DNA of 64,000 nt from positions 4,139,748 to 4,203,747 of the forward strand of contig NZ_CP036266.1 of NCBI RefSeq assembly GCF_007744075.1. Reading direction: 5' to 3'. Of this stretch, positions 43,021-52,300 are shown piece after piece. This DNA is from Gimesia chilikensis. Lineage in GTDB: Bacteria > Planctomycetota > Planctomycetia > Planctomycetales > Planctomycetaceae. How positions within the stretch are numbered: position 1 is the stretch's first letter; each line of letters starts with the position of its first letter. Position numbers and translations under genes: made by a program. The notes under the pieces were generated by a model. It was not told the origin of the DNA and searched no databases. It saw only the letters and a list, made by a program, of their open reading frames with translations.

Positions 43021-43902
43021 TTACTTGCGGACAATGGTGATTTCGTCGACTCCCGGCAGGAGTTCGCCATCCACCTCGCGTCCCAGAGAACGAAAAGTAA
43101 AACTGTTGTCATCGATTTTGGTGATGACGTTAACTCCAGTGGCCTTCTCGCCATTCGCCAGAACCTGCAATGTGCGTACAGTCCAGCGATTCTCAGTTTG
43201 GGTCCAGATCCCGACACCAAATCCACCTTCTGAGTCGAATAACCAGGAACGGATGGTCTGTTTATCCGGATCCCAGCCGATGATCTGCGTCCCTTCCAGA
43301 GCAACGCGATCCTGGATATGCACCTTGAAAGAACGCGTCATGAAGTTTTTATTTTTGGTCCATTTGCAGACGGTTTCGACGGAACCATCATCGCCTTCAT
43401 CAACCCAGGTTCCGATCATCCATTCCAGTGATTTCAGCTGTTCGTAGTGTGATTGAGGCACTATGGCCTCTGTTTCTGTTACACTATCCAGCTTCCAGCC
43501 AGCGGGCGTTTTCACATGCACGGCCGAGTATTCAGTGACGCTGGGCTCCTGTTCCGGCAGAATGACTTCAGCCACACCGTTCTCAACGGCAACACCTGGT
43601 GAGATCAGCCGAATATCGACACTTTCCAGTTCGATTTTAGCGCCAGGCGAATCCTTAAAATACTCTGTGAAACTTTTCTCCAGCGCGGCCTGTCCCTTGA
43701 TTGTTTCGCCTCCCGGTGGAGTGAATTCCCCTTCGGGTGTCCAGTGGCTGGCAACAGCTTTGGCATCTCCCTTGTCAAAAGCTGTTTTGTAAGAGGAAAT
43801 CGCAGTGCGAATCAGGCCTTCCTCATCTGGTTTTGCATCGTCCGCATGCAAAAACTGACCCGCTGAACACAGCAGTAAAAGAAGCGGTAGTACTCGACGC
43901 AT
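43021..43902 (-). CDS. Secreted SnoaL/NTF2-like (DUF4440-type) protein
   Basis: I start at ATG 43902, which has GGAG 8 bases upstream and opens a clean signal peptide (RRVLPLLLLLCSAGQFLHA); the frame is open further upstream to 44088, but those 62 residues look non-coding. The 293-residue protein has an N-terminal cone fold (about 25-145): IRTAISSYKTAFDKGDAKAVASHWTPEGEF is the standard SnoaL/DUF4440 opening. Residues about 155-290 are a second beta-rich half (LEWMIGTWVDEGDDGSVETVC, TRSFKVH, IGWDPDKQTIRSWLFDS) resembling a DUF1579-like calycin domain. No catalytic residue can be assigned. It is 56 bp upstream of the repeat-protein gene on the same strand, so co-transcription is possible. Confidence 0.8.
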   Translation of the reverse strand: MRRVLPLLLLLCSAGQFLHADDAKPDEEGLIRTAISSYKTAFDKGDAKAVASHWTPEGEFTPPGGETIKGQAALEKSFTEYFKDSPGAKIELESVDIRLISPGVAVENGVAEVILPEQEPSVTEYSAVHVKTPAGWKLDSVTETEAIVPQSHYEQLKSLEWMIGTWVDEGDDGSVETVCKWTKNKNFMTRSFKVHIQDRVALEGTQIIGWDPDKQTIRSWLFDSEGGFGVGIWTQTENRWTVRTLQVLANGEKATGVNVITKIDDNSFTFRSLGREVDGELLPGVDEITIVRK

Positions 43903-44328
43903 TATTTTTCTCCATAAACGGGGCTTCTCAATCAGAAATTCAGAATGCAAAATTGAATTTCCCGGTCTTACCATGACGATCTCGGGACAAAGCGCCGTGT
44001 TGTTTCGCCTGAGAAACTCTGCGATTGCAGACGGTTCAACCACGGAATGAATTCCTGCGGCCCCACAGAAACTCCCATCAGAGAACACTTAGCCTTGCTT
44101 TGTCACCTGATTCCATGTTCGCATATTCATTTCGAATCTGCCAGAAGTTCTGATTCTTTCTCTACAGATTTTCATCAAATCGATCTGCAGCCCCCGTAAA
44201 GTTTTCAGAGCCTGTATGGCGCAGAGGGAGAATACTCGAAACGCCAGAACTGGCTGCCGGAGCTTGAGATCACACCAGAGAAACTGAGCATCCCCGGGCG
44301 GGCAGGAATAATACTGTGAAAACAGCAG
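43903..44328. other. 426-bp region without a convincing gene
   Basis: It contains an open in-frame extension of the SnoaL-like gene up to 44088 but no ribosome-binding site or signal-peptide logic for it. The promoter for the 43902 gene is probably here. I see no strong terminator for the glycosyltransferase gene that ends at 44329. Confidence 0.35.
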
Positions 44329-46893
44329 TTAGTAACGAGGCGTTTCCCTGAACCGGGCGATTTGTTGCAACGCCTTTTGGATCTCCTGATCATCGGGCGA
44401 TGTCTTCTGCAGACTCAGGTAACTGGTCTCTGCCTCATCGAGCAGACTGTAGAACAACTGCAGGCGGGCCACCTCTCTCAAGATCTGTGTATCAGAGTCA
44501 TTGCGATCATGAGCCTGCTGCAATAGTTTGAGTGCCTTGCCCGGAACCCCCTGCTCCTCGTATAGTTTGGCCAGTTTCAGAATCTGACTGGAATCAGGTA
44601 CCTTAGAGGAATCAGATTCACTGGCCCAGGCAGAGGTAATCATTTTCTCCAGGTCCAGGCGCTGTCGTAGAGCCTGAGCAGCTTCATTGTCCGCATCCTG
44701 CACCTGGTTTAATTCCTGAAGCGCCTGTTCCGAATTCCCCTGAATCAGTGCCAGCCGAGCCAGCCAGACGTGACCCTGATCCAATTCAGCGGTTGTAGAC
44801 TGTTTTGAATCTAGCACTTTGTGCGCAAATTTTTCCGCTTTGTCGAACATGACCAGCTGCCACATGTTGTCAGTCAGTTTCAGATAGCTGCCCGGTTTTT
44901 CATGTTGTGATTTCCCCTGATTCTCCTCAGCCGCTTTCCGTCGCTTGAGAGCCAGCTTAATTCCGTCATTCAGGTTGCCCCGGATCAATTTCTGTCCCGG
45001 AGTTCGCGTGGCGCGGGCAAATTCTTCCAGCGCCTGGTCGTACTGGCGTTTACCAAGGTATGACCAGCCCAGCATACTCATGAAGCGGGCATCCTGTATC
45101 CCGGCCTGTTCGAGATCGCCTATGAATGCGATAATTTGATCATACTCTTCCGCTTTGAGCAGTTGATTGAGATATGTCATACAGACCGATATACGGCGCG
45201 GGTTTCGAGCCAGCCGTTTTCGTGCCAGTTCCATAGCCTCATCTTCCCGCCAGTACTGATCCCGGACTGTCCCTTCATAGTTCGGCGTCACTTCAATAAC
45301 CACGATTCCCTCTTCCTCGTAAACCGGAGTGAAGCGATAAATCAGATCATCATCCAGCAGATATCGGGGAAACATATCATTCGTATGTTTGCCATAAGTG
45401 ACCAGGTAGCATTGTCCCATGGACTGAATGGCTTTATGCAGCTGTTCGATATTGGACGGTTCGAAATAAAACAGTCTCTGATAACGATGGCTGGCTGTGG
45501 AGACTTCTGCCCGCCGTGTTAACACACGCGCATGAGGTGCGGTATTCTGATTCAACCATTCGCCCGCCTTGACGAAGTCGCTGGCAAACATGATGAGGTC
45601 CTCGTTAGAAAGTTCCTCTTCACTCTCCGTCTTCATGAGATGATTTGTTGTAATCAGATTGGCATCAACCCAGGTTTGTGAGAACAGCAGAGCAGCGACT
45701 CCCGCGACACCTCCCACAGCGAGTGTTTTCAGCAACCCAGCACGATGACTCAGTGAAGACTCTTTGATATAAAACAGGCCTGCAGGAATGAAGACCAGAA
45801 TCATGGGCAACCAGGGGAGTGAAAAACGTGTCTGCATCCAGGGCCAGACAGAAAGCACTCCCAGCGAAAGACACAAGTAGAGGAAGCAGACTGCACCACC
45901 GCGTTTCCAGCAGCGCAGCATGCCTGCCAGCGAGATGACAAGTATCACTACGCTCCCCAGCGAATAGATCAAGGGAGAACCGGGGAGTGCATGATACTCT
46001 CCGGAAAGGACTCCACTATATTCAGGCACGGTTCCCGGCAGACCGGGGAAGATTTTCTGACATAATCCGTCGATGTGTACGAGCAGCCGATTCAGCATGC
46101 TGATTACTGTGCCGACCACTCCCGCAGTCTTCATTTCCTGGAGCGCGATGGAACTGTAACTCATTGTTTTGAACTGGCTGTTGCGGAACATCCAGAATGC
46201 GGTCGTTCCGACCGCGAGTCCCACCGGGATCAGACAGATCCAGCGTTTCCGACTAAAGAGACACCAGAGTCCCACGGCCAGAATCATGGCGACTCCGATG
46301 GTTCTGAGAAAGGGAATAAAAACCAGCAATCCGGTCAGACAAACCAGTTTTCCGAGAGACCATTTCTCTTCCTCGGCAGAAAACAGGTAGAGTACTGCCA
46401 GCGTGCATGCCATAAAGGGGATCTCGCTCATCACGATTGTGGCATAAACGAGAACATAGGGATTGGTCATCAGGACCAGGCTGACCAGCAGAACCGACCA
46501 GCGCAGTGGCGACAATGACTCCGCAGACTCGGGATCTGTACTGGTTATCAGTCGCCAGGCCAGTGTATAGAAGAGCCAGATCATGACGAGGGCGGTACTC
46601 AATACCGTCACTTTTGCGGCGATTACATCGTAGGGGGCAATGATTGCAGCAGGCATCAACAGAACCGACATGCCTGGCGGACGCAAAGTGAAGTAAGGCT
46701 CCCCTGGTCGATCAAACTGTCGATATTCCTGGAAATCAACAAACCCCCGCGCCATCAGTACATAATCACTACTGTCCGGGTTATAAAAATAGAACTGATT
46801 CAGACGTGCCGTGCCTAACACAGCAAAGATGATCAGCAGCAGGATCGGCATTTTCCAAGAACGCGATGTGGGCGACAGATTTTCCTGATTCAT
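44329..46893 (-). CDS. Membrane glycosyltransferase (GT39/ArnT-like, GT-C) with TPR tail
   Basis: The protein has 854 residues. The N-terminal half has about 10-12 hydrophobic segments; TM1 is PILLLIIFAVLGTA. The loop after TM1 has YNPDSSDYVLMARGF, where the acidic residues match the lipid-linked-sugar-binding loop of GT-C enzymes, followed by LRPPGMSVLLMPAA. These features fit the dolichyl-phosphate-mannose/ArnT (PMT_2) group, which move a sugar from a polyprenyl phosphate onto protein or lipid on the outer membrane face. Residues about 560-850 are TPR-like helices (MLGWSYLGKRQYDQALEEFARA, LARLALIQGNSEQALQELNQ). The acceptor is unknown; the heavily Thr/Ser-rich surface proteins nearby are candidates only by position. 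Confidence 0.82.
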   Translation of the reverse strand: MNQENLSPTSRSWKMPILLLIIFAVLGTARLNQFYFYNPDSSDYVLMARGFVDFQEYRQFDRPGEPYFTLRPPGMSVLLMPAAIIAPYDVIAAKVTVLSTALVMIWLFYTLAWRLITSTDPESAESLSPLRWSVLLVSLVLMTNPYVLVYATIVMSEIPFMACTLAVLYLFSAEEEKWSLGKLVCLTGLLVFIPFLRTIGVAMILAVGLWCLFSRKRWICLIPVGLAVGTTAFWMFRNSQFKTMSYSSIALQEMKTAGVVGTVISMLNRLLVHIDGLCQKIFPGLPGTVPEYSGVLSGEYHALPGSPLIYSLGSVVILVISLAGMLRCWKRGGAVCFLYLCLSLGVLSVWPWMQTRFSLPWLPMILVFIPAGLFYIKESSLSHRAGLLKTLAVGGVAGVAALLFSQTWVDANLITTNHLMKTESEEELSNEDLIMFASDFVKAGEWLNQNTAPHARVLTRRAEVSTASHRYQRLFYFEPSNIEQLHKAIQSMGQCYLVTYGKHTNDMFPRYLLDDDLIYRFTPVYEEEGIVVIEVTPNYEGTVRDQYWREDEAMELARKRLARNPRRISVCMTYLNQLLKAEEYDQIIAFIGDLEQAGIQDARFMSMLGWSYLGKRQYDQALEEFARATRTPGQKLIRGNLNDGIKLALKRRKAAEENQGKSQHEKPGSYLKLTDNMWQLVMFDKAEKFAHKVLDSKQSTTAELDQGHVWLARLALIQGNSEQALQELNQVQDADNEAAQALRQRLDLEKMITSAWASESDSSKVPDSSQILKLAKLYEEQGVPGKALKLLQQAHDRNDSDTQILREVARLQLFYSLLDEAETSYLSLQKTSPDDQEIQKALQQIARFRETPRY

Positions 46894-47289
46894 TTCACGC
46901 AGGTACTTTTTTGAGAGTGGATGACAGTCTTTCCAGTCAGTCTACCAGCCTACTCTACCTATTTTCATACCGGAAAATTGGGTTCTGCTGTATTTTGCGC
47001 ACTTTCTCTATCCCAGATGTTTACTCCACGGTTGGACGAGGAAAATTGGCACTGCCAAGAGTCATTATTCAAAGCAATTAAAGTCCTGAGAGGTAAGCAT
47101 TTCCTGTCTAAAATCAGAATGGGACGCGTTACCCGGAAATTTGCTGGTTTCCACTTCCTGTCACCAGTCATTATGCACACATTACCACCACTTCTGTCTC
47201 AACGAGTTAGCGGAGGCGCGTGGTTTGTTAAAGAATCTTTACAGTCGCAGCCTGCTCTGTATCTCTTGAAGCGGAATAATCAGACAGCA
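46894..47289. other. 396-bp region without a convincing gene
   Basis: It lies between the glycosyltransferase start and the GntR gene stop, both minus strand. Open stretches on the plus strand lack ribosome-binding sites and overlap the end of the GntR gene. No hairpin-plus-T-run stands out. The glycosyltransferase promoter is presumably here. Confidence 0.35.
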
Positions 47290-47985
47290 TCAGCACAGCT
47301 CATTCATTTCCGGCAGCCACTGATACCAGCCTTCGATATGCCCGCGCATCAGTTTTTCAATCGAGGCTCCATCACCGCTGCGGAGCGTGTCGATCAGTTC
47401 CTGATGGCTGTCGATTGTGATTTCCTTGACGCGGCCGGTGATCTGTTCATGACGACGATGTAAAGCGGCGAGCCAGAGTTCCAATGAAGGGCGCAATGAG
47501 CGCCAGGTGGCTATCAGCCGGGAACGTCTGCTGGAGGCCACCAGCAGGTCATGAAATTCCATATCCAACAGGCTGATCTCTGCCAGCGTTTTTGTATTCT
47601 GCATTGCCTTCATATTCGCTTCGAGTGCAGCATAGTCAGCTGAAGTTGCCTGGGCAGCCGCATGCACAGCGACCATTGGCTCCACTGCGAGACGGAGCAG
47701 GTACAGATCTTCGAAGTCAGCGGCGGTCATGGTAGCGACCCGGGTACGCCCGCGTTCATCGAATTCCACGATACCATCCCGCTCCAGGATCAACAGTGCT
47801 TCACGGACCGGAGATCGGCTGACTCCGAGTTCAGACGAAAGCACGGGTTCACTAAGCATTGTCCCGGGTTCGTACACGCCTTGGATGATTTCACTGCGCA
47901 AGCGGGACTCGACTGCCTGTGTCAGGGTCTGCCGTTTCAGTTTTGGCTGAGCAGCGCCACCTTTCGAAAATTGATCAATACTCAT
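47290..47985 (-). CDS. GntR-family transcriptional regulator, FCD type
   Basis: The protein has 231 residues. Residues about 18-88 are the GntR winged helix: LTQAVESRLRSEIIQGVYEPGTMLSEPVLSSELGVSRSPVREALLILERDGIVEF, with the recognition helix around SRSPVREAL. Residues about 100-220 are the helical FCD effector domain (FEDLYLLRLAVEPMVAVHAA, EFHDLLVASSRR, DSHQELIDTLRSGD), with His residues placed for metal-dependent ligand binding, as in FadR/GntR-FCD members. AGGA lies 8 bases before the ATG. It begins 13 bp after the DUF1552 gene, so it is probably the last gene of that operon and may regulate it; the ligand is unknown. Confidence 0.93.
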   Translation of the reverse strand: MSIDQFSKGGAAQPKLKRQTLTQAVESRLRSEIIQGVYEPGTMLSEPVLSSELGVSRSPVREALLILERDGIVEFDERGRTRVATMTAADFEDLYLLRLAVEPMVAVHAAAQATSADYAALEANMKAMQNTKTLAEISLLDMEFHDLLVASSRRSRLIATWRSLRPSLELWLAALHRRHEQITGRVKEITIDSHQELIDTLRSGDGASIEKLMRGHIEGWYQWLPEMNELC

Positions 47986-47998
47986 TATTTATTCCTGT

Positions 47999-49303
47999 CT
48001 AGAGACCTGCCAGGCGTTCTGTTGCATCGCCGAACTGATCCAGGTGCAACCCGAAACGGTCCATTAACGACAGATAGAGGCTGCACATTTTTCGATTAGG
48101 TTGATCGAGATAATTCAGCACCCGTCCGGTTTCCAGCTTGCCTCCTCCGCGGCCCAGTATTACGACGGGCAGTTTGGTTGCATCATGACTGCCGGTGAGC
48201 ATACTGCTGCAATACATCAGCATGGTATTATCCAGTGCGGTTCGTTCCCCTTCCTGGATCGCATCCAGCTTGGTTGCAATATAGGCTACCTGCTCGAGAA
48301 AGAACTGATTGACCTTGAGCCAGTCATTCGATTCCTGATGTGACAGCAGGTGGTGGATCATGTAATCCACGCCCAGATTGGGAAAGCGTAAAGACGAATG
48401 ATCGTTGTTCAGTTTCAGGGTACAGAAGCGAGTCGCATCGGTCTGAAACGCCAGTACCAGGATATCGCACATCAGTCGCATATGCTCGGCGATGTCCTGG
48501 GGAATGCCATCCGCTGGCCGGGGAACATTCGGTTTATCAAGCGTGGGACGCCAGCCCTGTAATTCCCCTCGCTGCCCTGCCCGATCGATCCGCTGTTCTA
48601 CTTCACGCACCGAATTAAGATATTCATCCAGCTTCTGTTTATCGCTGCGGCTAATCCCCCGTCGCAAATCACGAGCATCACTCAGGACGGCATCGAGGAC
48701 ACTCTGATCACTCTGACTCGCATCTTTGCGGAACAGTCGATCAAAGGCCAGCGCCGGGTAGACTTCCAGGGGCGTCGGCGTTGTTGGAGAACTCCAGGAG
48801 ATATGACTGCTGTAAAGCATCGAATAGTTCTTGTGGACTGACGGATTCGACTTTTCGCAGCCCAGGACCAGGCTGGGGACTTTTGTCGTCTGACCGTACT
48901 GTTTCGCCAGCATCTGATCGATGCTGATTCCGCTGCGAATGCCGCCCCCTGCTTCGAGCGGCGCCCCCGTGAGAATATTTCCCGTCTGGGAACTGTGAAT
49001 ATTTCCTTTCAGCGCTTCCTCGTTATACAGTCCCTGAATAAACAGCATTTTTTCCCGGTGTGGCAGTAGCGGTTCAAGGACCTTACCCAGTTCCATTGTT
49101 TTGCCGCTCCCCTTGGCCCACCAGTGTTCGCGGTGAAAACCATTGCCGGAAAACAGCGCTGCAAACCGAATCGGAGCTTCTCCTTGAACTGCGTTCTTGC
49201 CCGCTTCTGCTCCCCAGACCCGCAGCGATTCCAGCCAGGGCAATGCCATGGTTACGCCGAGCCCTCGCAGCATGGTCCGTCGGGTTGTCATAAAAGCGCC
49301 CAT
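47999..49303 (-). CDS. DUF1552 secreted protein with Tat-like leader
   Basis: The protein has 434 residues. The start has a clear AAGGAG. The leader TTRRTMLRGLGVTMALPWLESL has twin Arg followed by a hydrophobic stretch, typical of Tat-exported planctomycete proteins. Family features include RFAALFSGNGFHREHWW, MLFIQGLYNEEA, GGGIRSGISIDQMLAKQYG, PSLVLGCE, and the late ALDNTMLMYCSSMLTGSHDATKLPVVILGRGGG, which matches PF07586. Biochemical function is not established. Such genes nearly always follow a DUF1592-family gene, as here (71 bp gap), which suggests a shared complex or pathway. Confidence 0.92.
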   Translation of the reverse strand: MGAFMTTRRTMLRGLGVTMALPWLESLRVWGAEAGKNAVQGEAPIRFAALFSGNGFHREHWWAKGSGKTMELGKVLEPLLPHREKMLFIQGLYNEEALKGNIHSSQTGNILTGAPLEAGGGIRSGISIDQMLAKQYGQTTKVPSLVLGCEKSNPSVHKNYSMLYSSHISWSSPTTPTPLEVYPALAFDRLFRKDASQSDQSVLDAVLSDARDLRRGISRSDKQKLDEYLNSVREVEQRIDRAGQRGELQGWRPTLDKPNVPRPADGIPQDIAEHMRLMCDILVLAFQTDATRFCTLKLNNDHSSLRFPNLGVDYMIHHLLSHQESNDWLKVNQFFLEQVAYIATKLDAIQEGERTALDNTMLMYCSSMLTGSHDATKLPVVILGRGGGKLETGRVLNYLDQPNRKMCSLYLSLMDRFGLHLDQFGDATERLAGL

Positions 49304-49374
49304 CTGATAACTCCTTAATATTCAGAATTCGGTATCAGTTCTATTCATCTTTTAGTTTAACAGATTCTATTGAA

Positions 49375-52300
49375 TCAGTCCGCTGTCACGCTGCTGACAC
49401 TCTGTTGCTCCGCACTGCGAATCATGCGGAACTGCGGACTGAGAACAATGGCCTGAATCGCAGTCGTGATCCGGTAGTCATCCTGTTCGAGTTGAGTCGT
49501 CATCTGATCCAGCAGGGGTTCATCAGACAACTGCACCGAGCGTCCCAGGGCATAGCCCAGCAGACGCCGATTAAAGGCCCGCAGGAAATCATCTCGCCGC
49601 TCGTTGAGCAGATAATTACGCAGACCGGCGATTCCTGTCACTGCGGTTCCATCGGGTAAAACCGAAGCATCGTCGATCGGATGTCCTTTCGCATCTTGAT
49701 TCCGCAGACGCCCAATGCCGTCGAATTGTTCCAGAGTGAATCCGAAGCCATCAATGCGCTTGTGACATTTCGCACAGGCAGGATCGGCACTGTGCTGTTC
49801 AATCAGTTGTCGCTCGGTCAGGTTTGCAGGAACTTCTTCCGGCAGAACCGGTACGTCTTTGGGAGGACGGGGAAGTTTCTCACCCAGTAGAAATTCCGAA
49901 ACCCAGTTTCCTCTCAAGATCGGACTCGTTCGTGACGCGCCGGACTGCTTCGAGAGTGTCGCCGCCATCGCGAGGATGCCCCCCCGGGACTGTTGCTGAA
50001 CTCCCTCTACCCGCTGCCAGTCTGCGCCTGCCACTCCCTGTAGACCATAAAATTCGGCCAGCCGCTGATTCGCCCAGACATAGTCCGCATCCAGGATGGC
50101 CAGGAGGGAACGATCCTGCTGTAAAAGATCGGTAAAGAATCGAATCACCTCTTCGTACATATCACTGCGAAGTTCTGTGAACTCCGGGAAATGTCGCTGA
50201 CTCTTCTCATCAAACTGATCGAAGTTGCGCACGTGTAGCCACTGGCAGCCGAATTCAATCGCCATGCGTCTGATTCGGGGGTCTTGAAGCATTCGCGTTA
50301 CCTGCTGCTTCAGAACGGCTGGATCACGAAGCTTGTCTTGAGCCGCCAGTTCACGGAGTTCCTGATCAGGCAGCGACGACCAGAGAAAATAACTCAAACG
50401 GGAGGCAAGCTCATGATCAGAGACGGGGGCGGGTTGGCTTCCAGAGGGAGCGGCTTCCGTCCGGTAGAGGAAGACTGGAGAGACCAGCACTCGCGCCAGC
50501 AGCATCTGGATCGCTTCGGTGTGAGACAGCTTCTGCAGCCGGAGTTGTGTATAGAGCGTTTTCAATTCGGTCTGTTCTGCTGAGCTGAGAGGACGCCGCC
50601 AGGCGCGGTCTGCAAATTTCAGGACCGCTTTAATATGCAGGGGCTCAGTTGTCTGAAGTCGGGTGCGGAATACTTCTGCCTGTAGCATGATGCCCTCCCG
50701 CATGGGAGTAAAGGCACTTGGATCGGCGTCCTGCGTCGCGAACTGCCAGAGCTGCTCGTAGGCATCCACCTGTCGCAAGGGTGAGCGACTGATATAATGC
50801 AGTTCGTCCCACAGTCGATTCAGTTCTGCAGTCTGATCTGGATTCAGCATCAGCCGCTGCAGATGTTCGTCTTCCCGATAGTAAAGCGTCAGAGTGACGA
50901 CTTCATCAACGGGAACAATGCGCGTGTAACACAAGGCGGCAGGAAACAGATTGCGGAACTCAGCGAACTGTGCCAGGACACGTTCTTTGACCTGACTGTT
51001 TTCACTGACCAGTACCGGCGAAATCGGGATCACTGGCTTTTCACTATCGGACCAGGTCGATTTCTTCCCCCCACTCCGAAATGCGCCGGCGTGTAGCTCA
51101 GTCAGCGACTCTGGTTTTTCCGTGGAATCTTTAAGTTGTACGGTCCCCTGTTGACTGGTGTCGGCATGTAACTTTCCAGTGGCTGCGAATTCAGCTCCTA
51201 CAACCAGTTCGGATGGTAAGCGGACTTCAACCACAGCAGGTGCCTGCACACAGAGTGTAGACGGATCTACGGACGTGCCTGCCGGATGTTTGCCAAACAG
51301 TTGTGGGTCCAGACCATAGGCTTGTTCCTCAGTCAGTTCTGTGACCGGTTGCCGATCAGGCCGATATTGTTGTCTGAGTGCTTCAAAAGCGGGGCTGCGC
51401 AGTGATGTTAGCTGCTGATACAGTTTTCGATCCGGAGCGTTTTCGGGGAGTTGGTCTGGCCCAGCTGTGAGTAGACGCTGTAATTCTGCTGCCAGCTGCT
51501 TGCGTGTTTCAACGTCAGCTTCGGTCTGCCAGCGGGCCAGTATCGAGCCTGAAGGAACAGCAATGCGAGAGACAGACTGATCCGGCTCACTGAAGAAGTG
51601 CCAGACATTGGGATTGCCCTGCTGATCCGCGTGCGGGTTACCAGCCAGAATATCGGATGAAATCTCACGAGCCAGATTCCATGCTGATGCTCCTGCTGTC
51701 CCAGGAGTGATTGTCAGATCAACGTCTGTCAGGTCGCAGGAGTGATTTCCGTCCCGCGGACCGATGCCAAGCAGCAGCATATCGCCGGTTCGTACCTTAA
51801 GCGGTTCTTTGATCTCCACGGGAGACGTTTCCCGGGTGGTGGCGTTCCCAGAAGCCAGCATCTGTCTCGTATTGCCGCGCCACAATTCCAGTCGCCAGTC
51901 GACTCCATTTCCACAACCGATATGTGCCCGCCTGACAGCACCTTTGACATTGACCGTGCCGGTCATGGGACTTTTCCAGCCAATGATCACCCGCCGCTGG
52001 GGTGTGGGATGTACGGCGACATGGTGTGGCAGCATTTCGCCGGGAATTCGCACACCCTGATCGGATGCATTCGCCACAACACTCAAGGCTTGCTCGCCTA
52101 CCCAGCCTTTGACGAAGTCATAGTTCTGAATTTGCTCAGTCTGCCTGGTAATGTATCCCTCGATAGTCGGCTGTCCGCCATCCAGGCCCAGGCAGGCAAG
52201 CCAGGCATGCAGAATTACGGGTTCGATGTCGTGCTTCTGTGCCAGTTTTTCCAGATTGACCGCTGCTGTTGCCGTTTCTACTTCCAGCGCTGCATTCAGA

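Noticed and set aside
43903..44088. A 62-residue N-terminal extension of the SnoaL-like protein
   Set aside because: The signal peptide starts at ATG 43902, which has a good GGAG. The extension would bury it.
46921..47463. A 180-codon plus-strand ORF in the gap before the GntR gene
   Set aside because: It overlaps the 3' end of the GntR gene in antisense, has no ribosome-binding site and no recognisable domain.
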